Shown here piece after piece: positions 5,033 to 8,296 of a stretch of DNA of 8,296 nt. The stretch's first letter is position 1, and every line of letters starts with the position of its first letter. The notes beneath the pieces are model-generated. The model was not told where the DNA came from. It did not search any database and was given only the letters and a program-made list of their open reading frames with translations. Source of the DNA: UBA5177 sp002413265 (GTDB lineage: Bacteria > Chloroflexota > UBA5177); assembly GCA_036752825.1 (NCBI GenBank), contig DAIORV010000100.1, forward strand, positions 1 through 8,296, given 5' to 3'. The position numbers were made by a program, and so were the translations under genes.

Positions 5033-6379
5033 TTAGGGCAGCTTCTTCAGCGTCTTGAGGTTCTTTCGCGCGTGCTTTATTTGGGATTGTGCGATCGCTA
5101 TGTCCGCCTGCGCGGCGTCCAAATCCGAAGCGGCGGTGCTCGTGTCGCCGCTCTGCATGGCGTCGGCGGCTTGCAGCACAAAGTCTGCCGCTTGCCTCAA
5201 ATGCAAGTTTGCGCCTGCCACGATGGTCTTTAGCTTGCCATGTGCCGGCAGTTTCTTTACATGAGACAGTTTCTTCTTTGCTGCCAGCAGCTCCTGGTTT
5301 GCCGCGTTGGCGAAGTCGCGCGTGGTCTTGAGGAGGGATGGGTTGAAGTCTGGCGACGTCGGATCTATCGAACCTGCAGCGGTGGAGAGCGTCTTACGCG
5401 CGGCCTTTACCTGGCTCAAGATGCTCGTGAGATCGGCAATGTAGACGGCACGCTCACGCGCGCTAGCCTTGGCTTTCGCGCGGCTCGAGGAGGAGCTCTT
5501 CGTTCCGATCAAACTCTGCCGCACCGCGTTGAAGGCGGCTCCCTGCCCCTTTGACCGAGCCTCGGACAGCGCCGACGCCTGTGTTGATGGCGAGACCCTG
5601 GCTCCTCTTGGACCGTACGCGGCAGTGAAGAAGTTGTGGCATGGTGAAATCACGTCAAGGTAGAAACGGCCGTGCAGGCTCTCGTTTGCGATCCCGCTTC
5701 CTGCTCTCTTCGCGGGCATCGGTTCCTGAATGAACTGAATGGGAGCGTGCGAGCCCACAGGAATGATGGCGATGTAAATGATTGGCTGGCGCCCGCCCGC
5801 CACATTGGTGCACCTTGTGGTCCACCGAAGAATCCAGGAGCCGGTCACGCCAAATGCCGAGCTGACCTTTTCACCGGCTCTCTTGAACTCTCGGTTCGTG
5901 CAGCAGGTGATTGATGCCAGGGTCTTTATGCTGGAAGGGGTCTTGGGTCGAGAGGAGCTTGTCGGATGCGTCCCCGGTCGACTTGTTGCGGTCGGCGCCG
6001 CGGTTCGCCTGGTGGGCCGTGCAGATACGGGTGGGGTCGTGGCGGTGGGCCGAGCGTTTGCAGTGGCCTGGGCGTTGGCAGCGTTTTGGCTGCGCGTTTG
6101 TTCGTTCGCGGTGGACTGCAAGCGGGCAACGGCCGTGCGGGCTATCACTTGGACCGCCACCGAGGTTTGGTTGGCCGCGGCGACTGCCGTTGCCTGGTGG
6201 CTCTGGATGGCGGCCAGATCGGCCGTCTTTTGAGGTACCGCTGTCGGGGTCGGGCCGTTCGCCGAGGAGCCACAAGCCGAAAGGATTACACAGAAAAGGA
6301 GCAAGAGAACGAATCCCGATCCGCGTGTTCTCAACCCCAACTGCCCGCCTTTCCCCGTGAGCCCTGGCCTGTGCGCCAT
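5033..6379 (-). CDS. Lipoprotein with Thr/Pro linker and C-terminal helical bundle
   Basis: A secreted lipoprotein of 448 residues from the ATG at 6379. The hydrophobic stretch FVLLLLFCVIL ends in a lipobox, LSAC, at residues 33-36 (Cys36). Then follow an Ala/Thr/Gln-rich helix (about 45-115), a Thr/Pro/Ser/Arg-rich linker (about 115-150) and a beta-type domain (about 155-260) with Cys pairs and the sequence SWILRWTTRC...GRFYLDVISPC. The last resembles a W-x-L-x-W...FYLxVxSxC module seen in Chloroflexota and actinobacterial lipoproteins. A Ser/Ala/Lys-rich helical region (about 310-448) has probable coiled-coil or four-helix character. The frame is open up to an ATG at 6448, but that start would run through a 14-bp palindrome. 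A TTG at 6340 has AAAGG 7 nt upstream and would give a normal 22-residue signal peptide, so the true start may be there. Likely an envelope or extracytoplasmic binding protein; ligand unknown. Confidence 0.8.
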   Translation of the reverse strand: MAHRPGLTGKGGQLGLRTRGSGFVLLLLFCVILSACGSSANGPTPTAVPQKTADLAAIQSHQATAVAAANQTSVAVQVIARTAVARLQSTANEQTRSQNAANAQATANARPTATTPPVSARPTRRTAAPTATSRPGTHPTSSSRPKTPSSIKTLASITCCTNREFKRAGEKVSSAFGVTGSWILRWTTRCTNVAGGRQPIIYIAIIPVGSHAPIQFIQEPMPAKRAGSGIANESLHGRFYLDVISPCHNFFTAAYGPRGARVSPSTQASALSEARSKGQGAAFNAVRQSLIGTKSSSSSRAKAKASARERAVYIADLTSILSQVKAARKTLSTAAGSIDPTSPDFNPSLLKTTRDFANAANQELLAAKKKLSHVKKLPAHGKLKTIVAGANLHLRQAADFVLQAADAMQSGDTSTAASDLDAAQADIAIAQSQIKHARKNLKTLKKLP

Positions 6380-6423
6380 CGTACCCGATTGAATAGTAAG
6401 TTGCCAGTGGCACCGGGCCGTTC

Positions 6424-6437
6424 TCACATTCATGTGA
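6424..6437. promoter_or_regulatory. 14-bp palindrome upstream of the lipoprotein gene
   Basis: TCACAT-TC-ATGTGA is a perfect 6+6 inverted repeat lying 45-58 bp before the ATG at 6379. Its form is that of a dimeric repressor site. It is not a CRP site, because the half-sites are in the opposite order. Regulatory role inferred only from symmetry and position. Confidence 0.35.
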
Positions 6438-6517
6438 CGGCCTGACATAGGGCTGCCTCTCGAAACGCTACCGTCGACGACCCTGGCCAGATAACTCCGT
6501 CGGTATCGGGATGTCGG

Positions 6518-7138
6518 TCAGCGAGAGGCTCCGGTCGGCGTGGGCTGTATAAGAAAGATCCACACGTCCCAGATGATGTGGCTGACCAGCAGCGGGCCCA
6601 GGACTGGACTCATCGCGTACTCAATTCCCCAGTAAGCTCCAGCGGTGGTGGCGGCTCCCATAAGCGTGGCGTTGCCGGTTACGAGATGGACGCCTCCATA
6701 GGTCAGGGCAGAGGCCGCCGTGCCCGGCCACCGTCCGACCCTTTGCATGAACGCTTCCTGCACCAAGCCTCGCCAGAAGAGCTCCTCACTGGGCCCAATT
6801 ACAGTGATCAGCAAAGCAGCGGTAATGGCGCGCGGGGCCAGAGTACGCAGGGCATAGATCTCGGCGATATCCTCCTTTCCCGAGGGCATGACGCGTCTTG
6901 CCATGCGGTCGCCGATCTGGAAGATGACGTACAAGCCTCCGGCTGAAAGCATGCCGGGCAGGACGTCCTTCGCGACCGGCCATTGCTTGCGGAGCGCGGG
7001 ACGCGACAGAAGCGCATACGACCCTAGTAAGCCGGCACCTGCGGTCATGCGCGCCCAGAAGTTCCATTTCGATCCATTGAAAACCCATAGCCAAATGGGG
7101 AAAGCACCGAAGAGACCGAGGAGTGCCCGCCGCAGCAA
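6518..7138 (-). CDS. CPBP family intramembrane metalloprotease (Abi/Rce1-like)
   Basis: This 206-residue membrane protein has the three conserved CPBP motifs: SEELFWRGL (Glu118, Glu119, Arg123), TYGGVH (His151) and SHIIWD (His187, Asp191). They sit in separate transmembrane helices, as in the glutamate-type CAAX proteases. There are about 6-7 hydrophobic segments. Members cleave or modify prenylated or bacteriocin-type peptides, or serve immunity; the substrate here is unknown. Transcription probably continues from the UbiA-type gene, whose stop is 71 nt upstream. The start is odd: this frame begins TTG at 7138 without a ribosome binding site. The only good one (GGAGG at 7166-7170) stands 6 nt before an in-frame ATT (7159) and 3 nt before CTG (7162), either of which would add about 7 residues. 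Confidence 0.88.
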   Translation of the reverse strand: MLRRALLGLFGAFPIWLWVFNGSKWNFWARMTAGAGLLGSYALLSRPALRKQWPVAKDVLPGMLSAGGLYVIFQIGDRMARRVMPSGKEDIAEIYALRTLAPRAITAALLITVIGPSEELFWRGLVQEAFMQRVGRWPGTAASALTYGGVHLVTGNATLMGAATTAGAYWGIEYAMSPVLGPLLVSHIIWDVWIFLIQPTPTGASR

Positions 7139-7209
7139 GGCAGGTTCATGCGGCGAAATCAGATTCCTCCGAGAGACTCATTGCGAGCGAACTCCGCTGC
7201 TTGCACGCC

Positions 7210-8286
7210 TCAGTGCACGTATCTGGCCAGAAAGAGCCCGGCGACCAACAGGCTGCCAAAGGTCATGTGCAGGCGCGCGGTCTTCAGATCGATCATCGAA
7301 AGCGCTCGGACCTGGCCGGTCGCGCCCAGCTCCGATGCTCGCAACACCCAAATGAATACGGGAAGGCTTAACACCACCAGCAGGGTGGAAACGGGAAGCC
7401 GGTGCCAGATGGCGGACGCAGCGACTACGACGTACGCGCCGGTGAGCATCCCCAGATAGAGGAGGTGGGCGGCCGGTGCGCCTATCTGCGCGGAAAGTGT
7501 GTAGATATCGGCGCGAGCGTCCTCGCTGATATCTCGCCACTCGTTGGCGTGCAAGATGGCGGCTACCAACAGTCCGATCGGAATAGACGCGTAGAGCGCG
7601 TCGGAGCTGAAACCACCGGTTATCGCGAAGTAGCTGCCTAGCACCTCTATCGGGCCCATCAGGATGGCAACCAGCGGAACCCCCAGGCCGCGGAATTTGT
7701 ACTGGAATGGCGGTCCCGTGTAGGAGTACCCGAACCCTATGCCGGCGGCCCCGAAAAGGAGCATGATCCAGCCTCTGAGATGCAGAAGCTCCATGCCGAT
7801 GAGGGCGGCGATCAGGAAGGCGGCGAACGCCAGAACAAAGGCTTCGCGTTCCTTCACGGCACCCTTGACCAGGGCGTGCGACATGCGGGGCGACGTTATC
7901 TTGTCGATGCCTTGGCGAACGTCGTAGATCTCATTGATGACGTTGGTGCCGATCTGAAGCATGACGCCGCCCACCAGAACAAGGGCGAAGATCCACCAGG
8001 TGAAGCGGTTGCTGGCCCATGCCACGGCCCCACCGGCGCAGATGGGAACGACCGAAGCAGTCAGGCTGAAAGGTCGAATGATCTCGTACCAGGCCTGCAG
8101 CCGGCGAAATAGGGGAAGTGCTCGGCCTCGGGTGGCGTCGCCGACTTGCGCCGGATACGAGCCCGCAACGGCGTCGAGGGTCGCGGTCGATCGCCGCCCT
8201 TCGGTGCCGTAAAGCACACCGCTCGCGAGCACCTTGCGGACCTGATCCTCTTCCTGCAGGATCGGCTGGATGAAGGGAACGTCCAT
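7210..8286 (-). CDS. UbiA-family prenyltransferase, MenA-like, with N-terminal extension
   Basis: A polytopic UbiA-type prenyltransferase that transfers a prenyl chain to an aromatic acceptor in the membrane. Motif 1, NVINEIYDVRQGID (Asn115, Asp122, Asp128), and motif 2, NEWRDISEDARAD (Asn248, Asp252, Asp256), bind the Mg-diphosphate. About nine hydrophobic helices lie from residue 68 to 355. The order of motifs and the C-terminal DLKTARLHMTFGSLL resemble MenA (1,4-dihydroxy-2-naphthoate prenyltransferase), pointing to menaquinone synthesis; another UbiA subfamily is possible, so no symbol is given. Residues 1-65 are a polar extension without a membrane helix, absent from ordinary MenA (about 290-300 residues). 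GAGG stands 5 nt before the ATG at 8286, close to the window edge; the frame stays open to 8296, so a longer protein cannot be excluded. It precedes the CPBP protease gene, likely in one operon. Confidence 0.88.
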   Translation of the reverse strand: MDVPFIQPILQEEDQVRKVLASGVLYGTEGRRSTATLDAVAGSYPAQVGDATRGRALPLFRRLQAWYEIIRPFSLTASVVPICAGGAVAWASNRFTWWIFALVLVGGVMLQIGTNVINEIYDVRQGIDKITSPRMSHALVKGAVKEREAFVLAFAAFLIAALIGMELLHLRGWIMLLFGAAGIGFGYSYTGPPFQYKFRGLGVPLVAILMGPIEVLGSYFAITGGFSSDALYASIPIGLLVAAILHANEWRDISEDARADIYTLSAQIGAPAAHLLYLGMLTGAYVVVAASAIWHRLPVSTLLVVLSLPVFIWVLRASELGATGQVRALSMIDLKTARLHMTFGSLLVAGLFLARYVH

Positions 8287-8296
8287 CCCGGCCTCG

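Noticed and set aside
6424..6437. CRP/FNR-type binding site
   Set aside because: The half-sites are in the order TCACA...TGTGA, the reverse of the TGTGA...TCACA arrangement.

Overview
This is a GC-rich bacterial window with Shine-Dalgarno (SD)-led genes and several GTG/TTG starts. A MenA-like UbiA prenyltransferase, a Thr/Ala-rich lipoprotein, a tiny lmo0937-type membrane protein and tandem GTAGGGGCGAG hairpin repeats together suggest a Chloroflexota-like soil or environmental bacterium. That assignment is inference from gene style only; no rRNA or taxonomic marker is present.

Left part (1-1886). A 53-residue two-helix membrane protein (minus strand, 89-250) ends in a clear intrinsic terminator. 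Next come three 88-bp tandem repeats, each with a short hairpin, running up to the leader of a single-pass membrane protein of unknown function (661-1140, +). This gene converges on a secreted PsbP/DUF1795-like protein (1137-1661, -), and the two stop codons share one CTAG tetranucleotide. Between that gene and the next block lies a self-contained + strand unit: a TTGACA-17-CATGAT promoter, a foldable stretch of about 40 nt and a textbook terminator. It is a candidate small RNA.

Middle part (1887-4630). An island of three minus-strand genes lies between two diverged C-terminal fragments of an MFS-3 type transporter, in direct orientation and exactly 2340 bp apart. In transcription order the genes are an excisionase-like HTH protein with two CxxC knuckles (3360-4049), a Cas4-like PD-(D/E)XK nuclease with the four cysteines of a Fe-S RecB-family nuclease (2381-3058), and a small stand-alone WGR-like domain protein (2102-2371). 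The last two form a tight pair. This looks like a remnant of a mobile or defence module inserted among, or recombined between, transporter copies. It is the most interesting part of the window, but its function is not known from sequence.

Right part (4631-8296). A short proline-rich exported protein (+) converges on a long lipoprotein (-) with a Thr/Pro linker, a cysteine-containing beta-type domain and a C-terminal helical bundle. Upstream of it on the minus strand are a CPBP (Abi/Rce1-like) intramembrane protease and a MenA-like UbiA prenyltransferase, probably cotranscribed. The prenyltransferase has an unusual 65-residue N-terminal extension and starts at the window edge. The protease lacks an ATG start: its only good ribosome binding site points to ATT or CTG.
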